The position numbers were made by a program, and so were the translations under genes. Below the pieces are notes generated by a model. That model saw only the letters and a list, made by a program, of their open reading frames with translations. It was not told the origin of the DNA and ran no database searches. From Rhizobium etli 8C-3 (GTDB lineage Bacteria > Pseudomonadota > Alphaproteobacteria > Rhizobiales > Rhizobiaceae), in NCBI RefSeq assembly GCF_001908375.1, contig NZ_CP017244.1:2046001-2110000 (forward strand): 64,000 nt of DNA, written 5' to 3'. Shown one piece after another: positions 19,163-28,323 of the stretch. The first letter of the stretch is position 1, and each line of letters opens with the position of its first letter.

Positions 19163-22100
19163 TCATTGATGGCCAGATGGGCATTCTGATCGCAGTTCGT
19201 CGAGCAGTGCTCGCCCCTCCAGAAGATCGGGTGTATCGAAGCCCTCGCTGATCGAGGCGTAAGGAGATGCGAGGGTGTCGTACGCCTCCGCGGTTTTACC
19301 GTCTGCACGCAGATGCCGCGCGAGCCGGATGGCTGCCCTGAGCGTGAGGGATAAAGCCCCTTGTGCCGTTGCTATCTCCACGGCACGCCGAAAGCAGTCC
19401 GCCGCCGGCCGGAATGGGGCGAGCGATAGCTCGCCCTCGAGGAGACGGAGCCGCGCGTTGGCCCACGATTCTCCGTGGCGCTCAGCGACGGCGTCGGCCT
19501 CAGCGAGGGTGGCGCCCGCCTCCTCCAGCCGCTGCGTTTTGATGTAGAGCTCGGCGAGGATCGCAAGATAATGCGGCAGCCTAAGTCCGGCGCCTGTCGC
19601 GCGCAGATCTCGCAGACCATCGCGCAGGCGTACGATACCCCCATCGAGGTCGCCCTCCTCGGCGGATGCCCAGCCGTCCATTATCGTGGCCCAGGCAAGA
19701 TAATAGCTGAAACCATACTCGGCACAGACCGCGTAAGCGGCATCAGCATGCACGCGCACCATCGCCGGTTCACGGCGGAACTGGTGCAGCATCGCGGCAT
19801 AGGCGAACGCGACGACGAGGCTGAACGGGTGATCGAGGCGTCGGGCCACCTCAATCGCTTCGCCGATGGTCAGGAGTGCACGATCCGCGAACCCGAGATG
19901 CCAGTCGACATGAGAAGCATAGGCGCGGCCGTGGACGTGGATATTGACGCCAGCCGCGAACGCGTGGGCGGGATCACCGGCACGCTCGATCTTGCTGCGC
20001 GCCGCCTCCAAGTGGGTCAGGGCCAGGGAATGATTGCCCAGATGGAACAGGTTGAAGCCCAGTGCATGATGGGCGTCAGCCTGGCGCACGAGGTCGTCGC
20101 CCCGTTCAACCAGCTCGAGCAGTTCGACGCCGAGCTCGCCTGTTCGGGTCAAGTGACCGCGTACGTGATGGACGTGGCACAATCCTCGTAGCGCTCGCGC
20201 GCGATGGCTCTCGTGCCCTTGCTGGCGGGCGAGCTCCTCGGCTCTGGCGTAGGCCGTCTCGACCTGGGGTGCACCGAAGCCCTCGGTTGCGATCAACGGC
20301 GGTCCCAGAGCCACCTGGATCTCAAGCTCCTGGCGCTCGCGCGCCTCGCTCGGCGGTGCGTCCCTGAGTATGGCGAGCGCTTTCGTCAGGTGACCGATCG
20401 CTTCCTTGTTGGCCGAGCGCTGCCGTGCCAATTGGCCGGCGCGCAGCCACCAATCTGCGGCCCGGTCGTGAATCCCGGCCTCCGTGAGATGGCGGGCCAG
20501 GAGTTCGGGCTGGCGCTCGACGACGGCGGGGAACTGCGCTTCAAGCGCGGCGGCGATACGCGCATGAAGCTCGACTCGCCGGCTTCTGAGGAGGGTCGCG
20601 TAGGCGACATCCTGGATCAGCGCGTGCTTGAAGGTGTAGGTCGCGTTGGGCGGCTGGCCGCGCCGGAAGACCAAATCGGAGCCGACGAGCCTACTGAGCG
20701 CTTCACTGAACGTCGGCTCTTGAAGCGGCGACACCGCGGCCAGGAGATCGTGATCGAACTCGCGGCCGATGCAGGCGCCGATCTGCGCCAGCTCTTTGGC
20801 CGGCGCCAGCCGATCCAGCCGGGCCATAAGCGAGTCCTGCAAGGTCGAGGGAATGGCGAGCGACGCCGCCACGCCGATAAGCTCAAGGTGGTCACCCCGG
20901 TCTCGCAACAGGCCGGATTCGAGAACCGTCCGGGTCAGTTCCTCGACAAACAACGGGATACCGTCCGTCTTGCTAGTGATCTGGGCCAGAACATCCGGCG
21001 GCAACACCTTCCCGCCGACGACGCGGCCGACGATCATCGCCACGTCGCCACGAACGAGCCGGGAGAGCGAAAAGGACGTGACGTGAGCGTGGCCCGTCCA
21101 GGGAGGGGTGAACTCGGGCCGGAAGGTGATCACCGTGAGCACTCTCAGGCCCTGCACGCGTTCGACCAGAAGATCCAGGAGCTCCATCGTCGAAGGGTCG
21201 ATCCAGTGCACATCCTCATAGACGGCCAAGACCGGCTGCTGGCCGCACACGGCTTCGAACTGCCGGAGCAGGACCTCGAAGGTGAGCTGCTTCTGGCGCT
21301 CGGGCGTCAGATCCAGGGCCGCGTGGCGGCTCTCGACCGGCAGTGATAACATGGCGGCCATGAGCGCCGTCGCGTCTTCATCGAAGCACGCCGAATTCGA
21401 ACTGAGGAGTGTTTCGAGCTTGCAGAGCTTCTCCTCAGGCCCATCGTCGCGAGCAAACCCGGCTGCTCTCTCGAGCTGCCCGATCACTGGAAAGAGCGCG
21501 CTGTCCATGTGGTAGGGCGAGCAGAAATGGTTCAGTACGGTAACCGGTTCCTTGGCGAGCGCCTCGCGCAGCGCCAGAACAATCCGCGATTTACCGATTC
21601 CGGGCTCGCCGGAAAGCAGCACCACTTGGCCCTCCCCGGCCTTGGCCCGTCGCCAGCGCTCGAGAAGCAGCGCCAGCTCCGCGTCACGCCCGACGATCGG
21701 CGCCAGCTCCCTCAGATGGAGTGCCTCGAAGCGGCTCGCTGCGCGACCGGGTCCGAGCACACGGAACGCTCGGGCCGGCACCGTTAGTCCCTTGAGCGGC
21801 TGGACTCCGAGATCCTCGACCTCGAACAACGCGCCTAGAAGCTCTCGTGTACCCTCACCGATCACCACCTCATTGGGCCGCGCGAGCGTCTGCAGGCGGG
21901 CGGCTAGATTCGGCGTTTCGCCGACGACCGCCTCCTCTTGGGCCGCCCCCTCGCCGATAAGGTCGCCCACGACGACCACGCCTGTGGCGATGCCGACCCG
22001 GGCTGCGAGCGGCTCGCCGGTCGGGCTCGCCAGGCGCCCGACCGCCTCGACGGCCGCGAGGCTGGCCCGCACGGCGCGCTCGGCCTCGTCCTCGTGCGCC

Positions 22101-22552
22101 CTCGGCCACCCGAAATAGGCGAGCACTCCGTCGCCCATTAACTTGGCGACATGACCTTCGAAGCGAGCGAATCCACCTGTCACCGCATTCTGGTAGGCGC
22201 GGAGAAGCTTGCTCATGTCCTCGGGATCGAGCCGGACCGACAGTGCCGTCGAGTCGACTAGGTCGACGAACACGACCGTAAGCTGCCGCCGCTCGGCCCC
22301 GGCTCGCGCCGGTTCCGCAGACAGCAGGGTCGCCGGCTGCGGCCCTGCTGTGACGCCACCTGCCATCCCTTCGCCGCGCAAGGCCGTGATTGCCGACAAC
22401 AGCTTGCGGCGGTGACCGATCGAGGTGACGCCGAGGCCGATCAGGTCTTCCGCCGTCAGCTCGGGCAGAACGTCGGCACTTATATCGTTGTCGCGGAACA
22501 TCTGCTCGTAGCGCGAGAGCTGCAAGTTGCGCAGCCAAGTCCCAATGTCCAA
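19163..22552 (-). CDS. SAM - class III adenylate/guanylate cyclase - AAA ATPase - TPR protein
   Basis: A 1129-residue multidomain protein. A SAM domain (1-60) is followed by a cyclase homology domain (about 88-265) with metal aspartates in VVFVDLVDST (Asp97) and MGDG (Asp141). Then comes a STAND/AAA ATPase with Walker A GEPGIGKS (315-322) and AVYEDVHWIDPSTMELL as Walker B, and long TPR-like helical repeats to the end. Proteins of this design are thought to couple nucleotide cyclisation or signalling to ATP-driven assembly. The start is a TTG at 22552 directly after GGAGGAAGGA; there is no better ATG. It lies 149 bases after the flavin oxidase on the same strand. Confidence 0.9.
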   Translation of the reverse strand: MDIGTWLRNLQLSRYEQMFRDNDISADVLPELTAEDLIGLGVTSIGHRRKLLSAITALRGEGMAGGVTAGPQPATLLSAEPARAGAERRQLTVVFVDLVDSTALSVRLDPEDMSKLLRAYQNAVTGGFARFEGHVAKLMGDGVLAYFGWPRAHEDEAERAVRASLAAVEAVGRLASPTGEPLAARVGIATGVVVVGDLIGEGAAQEEAVVGETPNLAARLQTLARPNEVVIGEGTRELLGALFEVEDLGVQPLKGLTVPARAFRVLGPGRAASRFEALHLRELAPIVGRDAELALLLERWRRAKAGEGQVVLLSGEPGIGKSRIVLALREALAKEPVTVLNHFCSPYHMDSALFPVIGQLERAAGFARDDGPEEKLCKLETLLSSNSACFDEDATALMAAMLSLPVESRHAALDLTPERQKQLTFEVLLRQFEAVCGQQPVLAVYEDVHWIDPSTMELLDLLVERVQGLRVLTVITFRPEFTPPWTGHAHVTSFSLSRLVRGDVAMIVGRVVGGKVLPPDVLAQITSKTDGIPLFVEELTRTVLESGLLRDRGDHLELIGVAASLAIPSTLQDSLMARLDRLAPAKELAQIGACIGREFDHDLLAAVSPLQEPTFSEALSRLVGSDLVFRRGQPPNATYTFKHALIQDVAYATLLRSRRVELHARIAAALEAQFPAVVERQPELLARHLTEAGIHDRAADWWLRAGQLARQRSANKEAIGHLTKALAILRDAPPSEARERQELEIQVALGPPLIATEGFGAPQVETAYARAEELARQQGHESHRARALRGLCHVHHVRGHLTRTGELGVELLELVERGDDLVRQADAHHALGFNLFHLGNHSLALTHLEAARSKIERAGDPAHAFAAGVNIHVHGRAYASHVDWHLGFADRALLTIGEAIEVARRLDHPFSLVVAFAYAAMLHQFRREPAMVRVHADAAYAVCAEYGFSYYLAWATIMDGWASAEEGDLDGGIVRLRDGLRDLRATGAGLRLPHYLAILAELYIKTQRLEEAGATLAEADAVAERHGESWANARLRLLEGELSLAPFRPAADCFRRAVEIATAQGALSLTLRAAIRLARHLRADGKTAEAYDTLASPYASISEGFDTPDLLEGRALLDELRSECPSGHQ

Positions 22553-22701
22553 ATCCTTCCTCCACCAATTGCCGGAGCGAGGGTCGCAATAGGCAAGAGC
22601 GCTTGTCTGGCCCTAACTCCTAACGGTCCCGCTCACGGTCTGAACGCGGCACTCCGGCGGCAAGTCGCGGCCCTGATCCAAGCCTGGCATCCACGGCAAG
22701 C

Positions 22702-24123
22702 TCACGCTGGTCGGACGTTCTGGTTCATGCGGAACAAGTTGGTCGGATCATAGCGGCGCTTGATCTCCGCCAATCGACGATAGTTTGCGCCATAGGCCGT
22801 CGCGACGCGGTCAGTCTCATCGGCGGGCATGAAGTTGACGTAGGCCGTGCCGGCGGCGTGCGGCGCGGCAGCGTCGAAGAGTCTCCTGGCCCAGGTTATG
22901 CAAGCCTGGTCCATCGAGGGCTCACGCCACCGGGCATGCACATTCATGACAAAATGCGCGTTACGCTGCGGAAATGCGGTCGCCTCGACCGGGACGCGCC
23001 CAGCGACGCCGCCGACATGACCGATGAAGATCTCGCATTCGGGCCCAGGGAGTTCTCGGATTGCCTGGGTCAGGACGCTGATTGCGCCATCGGATAGCTC
23101 GGTGAAGTCATGCGTCTTCCAGTAATTACGCGCGCCGGGCGTGAGCAGGGGATCAAACATCGCCTGCCAGCTCGCGAACGGGCGAGGCTCCACAACATCG
23201 ACGATAGGACTACCGAGTGAGCGCAACTCGGCCGTGGCACGCTCGCCCGCCTCGATGTTACCGCTGTAGCACATCGCAAGGACGAGAATTTCGCGGCCGT
23301 GCCATTCGCTCGGTAGGAATGGCAGTGGTGGCGCCTGGCGCATGACCACCCAGCATGTCAGTTCATCCGCCGTCGTTTCAACGATACGGCGATAATCTTT
23401 GAGGAGCTTGGCGGCATCATCGAAGGGATGTATGACCAGTCCGGCCAGCACCTGCGGCCCGAGCGCGTGAAGCTGGAACTCAAACGCAGTAACGACCCCG
23501 AAATTGCCTCCACCACCGCGCAGTGCCCAAAACAGGTCCTGGTTCTCCGCGGCACTCGCCCGCATCAGATTGCCATCAGCGGTCACCACGTCGGCCGCGG
23601 TGAGATTGTCGACGGTCAGGCCGAATTTGCGGGTGATCCAGCCGAAGCCGCCGCCCAGCGTCATTCCGGCAACGCCGGTAGTCGAATTGATGCCGGTCGG
23701 AACAGCGAGCCCAAAAGCCTGCGTCTCTTTGTCCAGCTCCGCCAAGGTCACGCCGGGGTCGACCCAGGCACGCTGCGTTGCCAGATCGACCCGCACCGAC
23801 TTCATCTGCGAGAGGTCGATCAAAAGGCCACCGTCGCAGACTGCGTTGCCGGCAATATTGTGTCCGCCGCCGCGCACGGCTACCAGCAATTCATGAGTAC
23901 GAGCAAATCGAACGGCGCTGATTACGTCCGCCGCTCCGGCACAACGCACGATAAGGCCCGGATGCCGATCAACCATCGCGTTCCAGATGGTTCTCGCTTC
24001 CTCGTAAGCGGATGTGCCTTGCTCGAGCACCCTGCCGCGCAACCCGCTAGCCAACGCGTCGACCGCAGCGGCATCGACGATCTTGATACCGGACTCCAAG
24101 GTCTTAAGATTGAGGCTGTCCAT
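22702..24123 (-). CDS. FAD-linked oxidase, berberine bridge enzyme/PCMH family
   Basis: A 473-residue flavoprotein. The N-terminal PCMH FAD domain carries RGGGHNIAG, where His88 is the expected covalent flavin site. The second covalent Cys site of bicovalent members is absent; the segment reads GMTLGGGFGWITRKFGLTVDNL. The C-terminal BBE domain ends in YDPTNLFRMNQNV, typical of the family. Substrates are usually sugars, alcohols or aromatic compounds. The ATG at 24123 has AAAGGAAG upstream; a longer frame to 24366 lacks family similarity. It lies upstream of, and on the same strand as, the cyclase giant. Confidence 0.9.
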   Translation of the reverse strand: MDSLNLKTLESGIKIVDAAAVDALASGLRGRVLEQGTSAYEEARTIWNAMVDRHPGLIVRCAGAADVISAVRFARTHELLVAVRGGGHNIAGNAVCDGGLLIDLSQMKSVRVDLATQRAWVDPGVTLAELDKETQAFGLAVPTGINSTTGVAGMTLGGGFGWITRKFGLTVDNLTAADVVTADGNLMRASAAENQDLFWALRGGGGNFGVVTAFEFQLHALGPQVLAGLVIHPFDDAAKLLKDYRRIVETTADELTCWVVMRQAPPLPFLPSEWHGREILVLAMCYSGNIEAGERATAELRSLGSPIVDVVEPRPFASWQAMFDPLLTPGARNYWKTHDFTELSDGAISVLTQAIRELPGPECEIFIGHVGGVAGRVPVEATAFPQRNAHFVMNVHARWREPSMDQACITWARRLFDAAAPHAAGTAYVNFMPADETDRVATAYGANYRRLAEIKRRYDPTNLFRMNQNVRPA

Positions 24124-24456
24124 AGGTCGCTTCCTTTGCCGATAGTCCTGCTGACGGGCCTGGGAGTGCCGTCCGATCCTCTCGTTTGGCGCCCAGCTCA
24201 CTCGGCTTTGAGAACCGGCGGATGTGCGGCTGCCCTCGCCCAACCCACGGCAGCTGCGAGCCTTCCTTGATCCGATAGCACATGGCGGCATCGGCGACAC
24301 CGTGGCGAGGGTGAGGACGTCGCGCCAACAATGGGGTCGCGTCGGGCCAGGGAGCATCCCTGTCATCCCCCGGTGTTGCGTTCCCTCGTCACTGATGGCA
24401 CTGCAAGCTCATTACAAAGGCGTCTCGGCTGTCGCGCTGCCGAAACGGCCATTGAT

Positions 24457-24484
24457 GCTGACGCTGGGGCGCTGACGCTAGGGC
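24457..24484. repeat. 14-bp imperfect tandem repeat
   Basis: GCTGACGCTGGGGC is followed at once by GCTGACGCTAGGGC (one mismatch). It lies in the non-coding stretch 24124-24627, where no gene is supported. Confidence 0.6.
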
Positions 24485-24627
24485 ACGATACGCCGCCGTA
24501 ACAGCCCTGTCATACAAATTCGTGAGATTTGGTCCAGATTCAGGCCGAGCCGTTAGGTCCCGTCGACCGCGACCAGCGCGTATCACCTCATGAGCGGCGA
24601 TTGACCTCGCTGCTTAGCTTTTGGAAC

Positions 24628-24835
24628 TTTAACTGTTGAAAACCAAACGCGTCCCCGTGTAAGCCCGCAGCAGCTTCATCGGAAGCTCGGCCTTCGCGAG
24701 ATCGGTGAATGTTCGCCGGAGCAGTGGAGAGGAACGACGTAGGTCGGATCGATCTCCCTCAGGGCGACGACGGCCTGGCGCAAACAGTCCGGCTTATATG
24801 GGGCCAGATGGAAGCCGCCGATCATCGTATGGAAG
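24628..24835 (-). pseudogene. Metallo-beta-lactamase-fold hydrolase, C-terminal relic with frameshift
   Basis: The reverse strand reads MIGGFHLAPYKPDCLRQAVVALREIDPTYVVPLHCSGE and then, one frame over, FTDLAKAELPMKLLRAYTGTRLVFNS, stop. This matches the C-terminal end of MBL-fold hydrolases related to the dihydropterin/aminobenzene-phosphate synthase group, with the metal-ligand His in PLHCSGE. The frame change falls near 24710 and the N-terminal two-thirds is missing. Confidence 0.72.
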
Positions 24836-25482
24836 ATGAGAATCCGAGGGGCGGGATTCTCAGATTAACTGCAACTGCGAAGACGCCACCGAACGGCCTG
24901 TATGGGTCATGATCTCGTCGAAAGGCGCCCTTTTGCCGAAGCAGCGCAGACACGGCCAGGACCAACACGCCGCTTGCGGAGAATTCCAGGACTTCCTCAA
25001 GGATCGCTGCTTTATACGACGTTATGAGATCGAGGGTCACGGCGCTTGTGAGCATGCACACAGCCACAGCCAGACGGAATTCGAAAGCCCTTGAAAGTAT
25101 AGACCTGACGCTCGCCTGAGCCCTTTGTCCAAACAGGTATCGCGGCGGCCACGAGAAGCGCTACCCCTGTCACCGCCACGAGCAGGCCGGTACGTCCTGC
25201 GTCGCTTAGTAGGCGAACGAGGAGAATGACGATGTCATGGCCGCCGTCAAATTCTCCGCCGCCGCTCATCTGCGGCATTTGAAGATCAAAGATGCGGGCT
25301 CGGAAGCTGATTTCACTGAGAAGGAGTATCAAAGATAGCCCGCTCGTGCCGACGAGGACGCTCCTCTCTAGTGAGGTCACGAAGGCACCATTTCGAAAAG
25401 CCGCACCAAACGCGAGCAGCGAGGCCGCCGCAAAACCCGCAGCGCCCCAGGCTTTTCCAGGAGGCCGTCTTCGACCAATCAA
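24822..25482 (-). pseudogene. Membrane protein of unknown function, probable frameshift
   Basis: Two overlapping frames on the reverse strand together give a hydrophobic protein. The first (TTG at 25482) has membrane segments around AAGFAASLLAFGAAF, SVLVGTSGLSLILLLSEI and GLLVAVTGVALLVAAAIPVW; after about 25080 the open frame shifts to a segment reading AVAVCMLTSAVTLDLITSY then GVLVLAVSALL. One continuous four- or five-helix protein seems to have been broken by a single frame change. The start codon overlaps the stop of a 29-residue upstream ORF (TTGA). I do not recognise the family. A true programmed or sequencing frameshift is possible. Confidence 0.45.
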
Positions 25483-25568
25483 TCCGGCCTGGAAAGGCCG
25501 ATGGTGAAAAGCAGGATCACACAGGCGGCCACCGCACAGATAAACGCCAGCTTCTCGCGGCTCATCAT
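25479..25568 (-). CDS. Small single-span membrane protein (29 aa)
   Basis: The reverse strand encodes MMSREKLAF followed by a hydrophobic span (ICAVAACVILLFTIGLS) and the tail RPD. AAGGA lies just upstream of tandem ATG codons at 25568 and 25565; the second has the better spacing. Its TGA overlaps the TTG start of the damaged membrane protein, implying translational coupling and a joint role. The family is unknown, and the reading depends on the downstream gene being real. Confidence 0.45.
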   Translation of the reverse strand: MMSREKLAFICAVAACVILLFTIGLSRPD

Positions 25569-25896
25569 TCCTTCTTTCTCAATCTCCTCTGCTCCGTCAT
25601 GGAACTGTCATAAACAGCTTCTGTCAAACTGCTGGCGCCGAGGGGAGCAACGGCAGGAAATCTGTGACGGCGTCGTCGACATGTGCAGGAGCGGCCTGGC
25701 CCGAACGACGGGGTGTCTAGCCGTCTTTTGAAGGACGGGTGTTCCTGCCTTATATGAACGCGTGTCGACGATTTCCTACAGGGCTACACAATTCTCGAAT
25801 TTAAATTGCAAACCGAAAACACGATCTCTCGTAAAATCTTCGTCTCATCCATTTCCCAGAGAGGCACGTCAATGCGCCTGCCGTGGGATCACCGGC
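25569..25896. other. Intergenic region, no gene seen
   Basis: A 328-base gap before the RES toxin gene's 3' end. I see no recognisable frame, hairpin or repeat. Confidence 0.4.
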
Positions 25897-26484
25897 TCAC
25901 GGCGCAAATCCCACTCCATAGGATTCGGCGATCTGCCAGAACCAATCCTGGTCAAGGTCGGTCCGGCGTTCTGTTTCGACAACTGCGTCGGCCGCCCGAT
26001 CGAAAAGTGCGTAGCAGAGCTCCGCATCGTCATGACGGGAATGGTAGGCAATGCCGTCGGACTCGACGGGATGTTTATACAGTGCTTCCGACCAAACCTG
26101 CGGAACATCGTAGGGCAAGCCGCTATGCGAGACTTCGGCTGTGGCGCCGATTCGCGCGAGGCCCGGACCGGCGAAGCGGATCAGCTTCAAGTTTCTGTTG
26201 GTGCTGAAGCGGAGATATGCTTTCCGTTGGAGCAGATTGGCATCGATCAGCGTGCGCCCCGGCGTCCGCTGAAATGTTTCCGCGAAAGCGCCGGCGATCT
26301 CCTTGGCAGCATAGAGGACGCCGTAGGAACCATCAGGAGCATTGAAGCGCCCCATCGTAGAGGTGTCGAAGAAGATCGGTTCTCGCTTGGCGGTGTAGAA
26401 GCGATGAAGGATCTCCCCTGCCGAAAGCTCCACCACTTCCGGCTGACGCCGCCTGACGTCCGCGGGAGGGAGCGGGCCGCTCAC
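25897..26484 (-). CDS. RES-domain toxin of a RES/Xre type II toxin-antitoxin system
   Basis: A 195-residue RES domain protein. Conserved positions include Arg28 (EILHRFY), Tyr58 (YGVLYAA), Glu69 (AGAFAETF) and the late PQVWSEALY and SDGIAYHSRHD segments. RES toxins break down NAD+ in the cytoplasm. The gene overlaps the antitoxin stop by 4 bases and is translated after it, the usual order for this pair. The C-terminal WQIAESYGVGF is typical of the family. Confidence 0.88.
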   Translation of the reverse strand: MSGPLPPADVRRRQPEVVELSAGEILHRFYTAKREPIFFDTSTMGRFNAPDGSYGVLYAAKEIAGAFAETFQRTPGRTLIDANLLQRKAYLRFSTNRNLKLIRFAGPGLARIGATAEVSHSGLPYDVPQVWSEALYKHPVESDGIAYHSRHDDAELCYALFDRAADAVVETERRTDLDQDWFWQIAESYGVGFAP

Positions 26485-27179
26485 GCCCCCTGCTCACCAT
26501 GCCGCCGAGCAGCTTCAAGCACGACGTCAAGCTTACCGGACTTGAGCAGATCGATGGGTTTGCGGTTGTTCAATCTCACATCCGCATGGGAAAGGAAGTT
26601 GAGCACTGACCATGGATTGCGGGTTTGCAAGGCTTCACGCACAGCTTTTAGACCGGGTACGACCGTACCGTCGCGGTTGAACTGGAGCGTCGGATAGCTA
26701 CGACGATTGCTCGGACCGGGAACGGCCAGCAAGGACCCTTCCTGCACGCGCTTGTCGACCGCCTGTCTGGACACGCCGCGCATCAAGGTGCGGACCTGAT
26801 CAAGATCATAGGCTCCGCCAGCGTCTCGCAGATCCTCCTGTGCAATGCGGATGCCTTCGAGCATGGCCCGGCTGCGTGCATCGGGTTCAAAAGCCGACCT
26901 ATCCAAAAGCGGCTTCGCATCGACGTGAACTTGACCGGGCTCTTTTTCGATCACTTCCGTGACACGGGCGACACGACCGCGGACAGTTTTCCTGATTTCT
27001 CGGACGGACTCCGGCCTCGACGACACGATCGCAACCTCAGCGCCCGCAGGCAGCTTGAAGCCTGAAAGCGCCTTAATCGGATCGCCCTTCATGGTGAACA
27101 TCGTCACGATGCCCAACGGGGTCTTGCTGCGGGCTTTCGCGGAACTCCTCGATGTCCTCGAATGTGCCTTGTCGGTCAT
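26481..27179 (-). CDS. Antitoxin of the RES toxin, MbcA/ParS/Xre-type toxin-binding domain
   Basis: A 232-residue protein. The C-terminal region NPWSVLNFLSHADVRLNNRKPIDLLKSGKL... is the MbcA/ParS-type toxin-binding domain that plugs the RES active site. A helix-turn-helix-like stretch (DLDQVRTLMRGVSRQAVDKRVQEGSLLAV) precedes it. The N-terminal 90 residues are basic then beta-rich and unusual for the family, making this antitoxin longer than average. The ATG at 27179 has AAAGGAGATG upstream. A TTGTC-N6-GACAA inverted repeat 42 bases before the start is a plausible autoregulatory operator. Confidence 0.82.
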   Translation of the reverse strand: MTDKAHSRTSRSSAKARSKTPLGIVTMFTMKGDPIKALSGFKLPAGAEVAIVSSRPESVREIRKTVRGRVARVTEVIEKEPGQVHVDAKPLLDRSAFEPDARSRAMLEGIRIAQEDLRDAGGAYDLDQVRTLMRGVSRQAVDKRVQEGSLLAVPGPSNRRSYPTLQFNRDGTVVPGLKAVREALQTRNPWSVLNFLSHADVRLNNRKPIDLLKSGKLDVVLEAARRHGEQGA

Positions 27180-27220
27180 GGCTCATCTCCTTTGCCCTTA
27201 AAATGGGGATCGATGCAACT

Positions 27221-27236
27221 TTGTCAACCGCGACAA
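27221..27236. promoter_or_regulatory. Candidate operator of the RES/Xre module
   Basis: TTGTC (27221-27225), six bases, GACAA (27232-27236): a perfect inverted repeat in the promoter position of the antitoxin-toxin operon. Confidence 0.45.
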
Positions 27237-27439
27237 CTAACGCAAAAGCCCAAGCCGCAGCCGATTTACGCTGCATTCCCGGGAATGCGCTTACTCAAGC
27301 CTCCCACTAGTTCGCAACCGAACGCATGCTCGGGGTGGATGTTGGTCGTCTCATACGGCTCGCCGATCCCATTGACCCGCGACTTCACTAGGCGAGTCTA
27401 TCGGACAGTCTCTGACACCCCATCTGCAAAAGATTCAAT

Positions 27440-27690
27440 TCGCGAGCTCAGGTCAGGTTGTCGTGAGTCGTCCGAATAAAGTGCACGCGACCCGCATTGG
27501 CGGGTTTGCTGATATCGAAATGATTTTCGACGGCAAGCAGGGGACCATTCCTTCGAAGGACGCCAAATCTTCGGCCAGATTGACGCTCTTGGGACGGTCG
27601 GAAGTCTTCCAGTAGAGCCGGCGCAGTGTCCCATAAATGCTTGTGAGATTAGTATATTCCCAACTCAGCGGCGACACGTGCTTCAGCACG
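27440..27690 (-). pseudogene. Possible Tn3-type transposase C-terminal relic
   Basis: The reverse strand reads LKHVSPLSWEYTNLTSIYGTL, which resembles the LxHVSPLGWEHINLTGDY signature near the end of Tn3-family transposases. Similarity stops quickly. The rest of 27240-28010 shows no supported gene; one frame (EPYETTNIHPEHAFGCEL near 27300) looks protein-like but is unidentified. Confidence 0.35.
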
Positions 27691-28012
27691 TCGTCGGGAG
27701 ATTCCGAGCGCTTTGACGCAGGCGGGCGACGGCGCGGCTAACCTGGCTGGATCTCTGAGCCCTACGCGCCAAAGAGAATCCGCCGCTTCGGTAAATACTC
27801 CCTCGAAATGGAGGACATGCCAGATCCGCTCGATCCAACCCCTCTGCCGTTCCAGCTACCGCTGTGACCGGCTTTTTTAGACGTATCCTGCATCTGCGAT
27901 ATTATCGGTCCAAGTCATAAGAACTGTCAGGATTAGGGGCTGGGCCGAGCGACATCATGCCCCGACCCTGCGCCGGAATGAACAAGCCGTGGGACTTGAA
28001 TCGGCACAACAC

Positions 28013-28035
28013 GGCATATACATTATGGCATATAC
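28013..28035 (+). promoter_or_regulatory. Direct repeat operator/promoter of vapBC
   Basis: GGCATATAC occurs twice (28013-28021 and 28027-28035), 14 bases apart, ending four bases before the GGAGG of vapB. Repeated boxes at this position are typical for VapB-VapC autoregulation. Confidence 0.6.
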
Positions 28036-28050
28036 AAAGGAGGCTGCCGT

Positions 28051-28323
28051 ATGCCTATTTCATTGCCGTCATCAAGACCGAAAGAAGTGAAGCTGTTCCG
28101 CAACAACCGCAGCCAGGCGGTGCGCATCCCTGCGGAATTTGAATTGCCAGGGGATCGCGTGATGATCCACCGCGAGGGGGATAAGCTCATCATCGAGCCT
28201 GTAACCGGGCCGTCCAATTTCGCGGAGCTTATTGCCGAGTGGAAGAGGGAGCCTCCGCTCGGGCCTGAAGACCAGTTCCCGGATATTGAGGATATGATTG
28301 CAAAGCCGGAGAACATCTTTTGA
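28051..28323 (+). CDS. vapB: Antitoxin VapB (AbrB/SpoVT fold)
   Basis: A 90-residue antitoxin. The N-terminal swapped-hairpin DNA-binding domain (EVKLFRNNRSQAVRIPAEFELPGDRVMIHREGDKLII) is followed by a flexible C-terminal tail that binds the toxin (ELIAEWKREPPLGPEDQFPDIED). GGAGG lies 6 bases before the ATG. It overlaps vapC by four bases. Confidence 0.92.
   Translation: MPISLPSSRPKEVKLFRNNRSQAVRIPAEFELPGDRVMIHREGDKLIIEPVTGPSNFAELIAEWKREPPLGPEDQFPDIEDMIAKPENIF

Noticed and set aside
20204..21346. 380-codon frame antisense to the SAM-cyclase-AAA gene
   Set aside because: A shadow frame caused by GC-rich codon bias; the reverse strand has clear domains.
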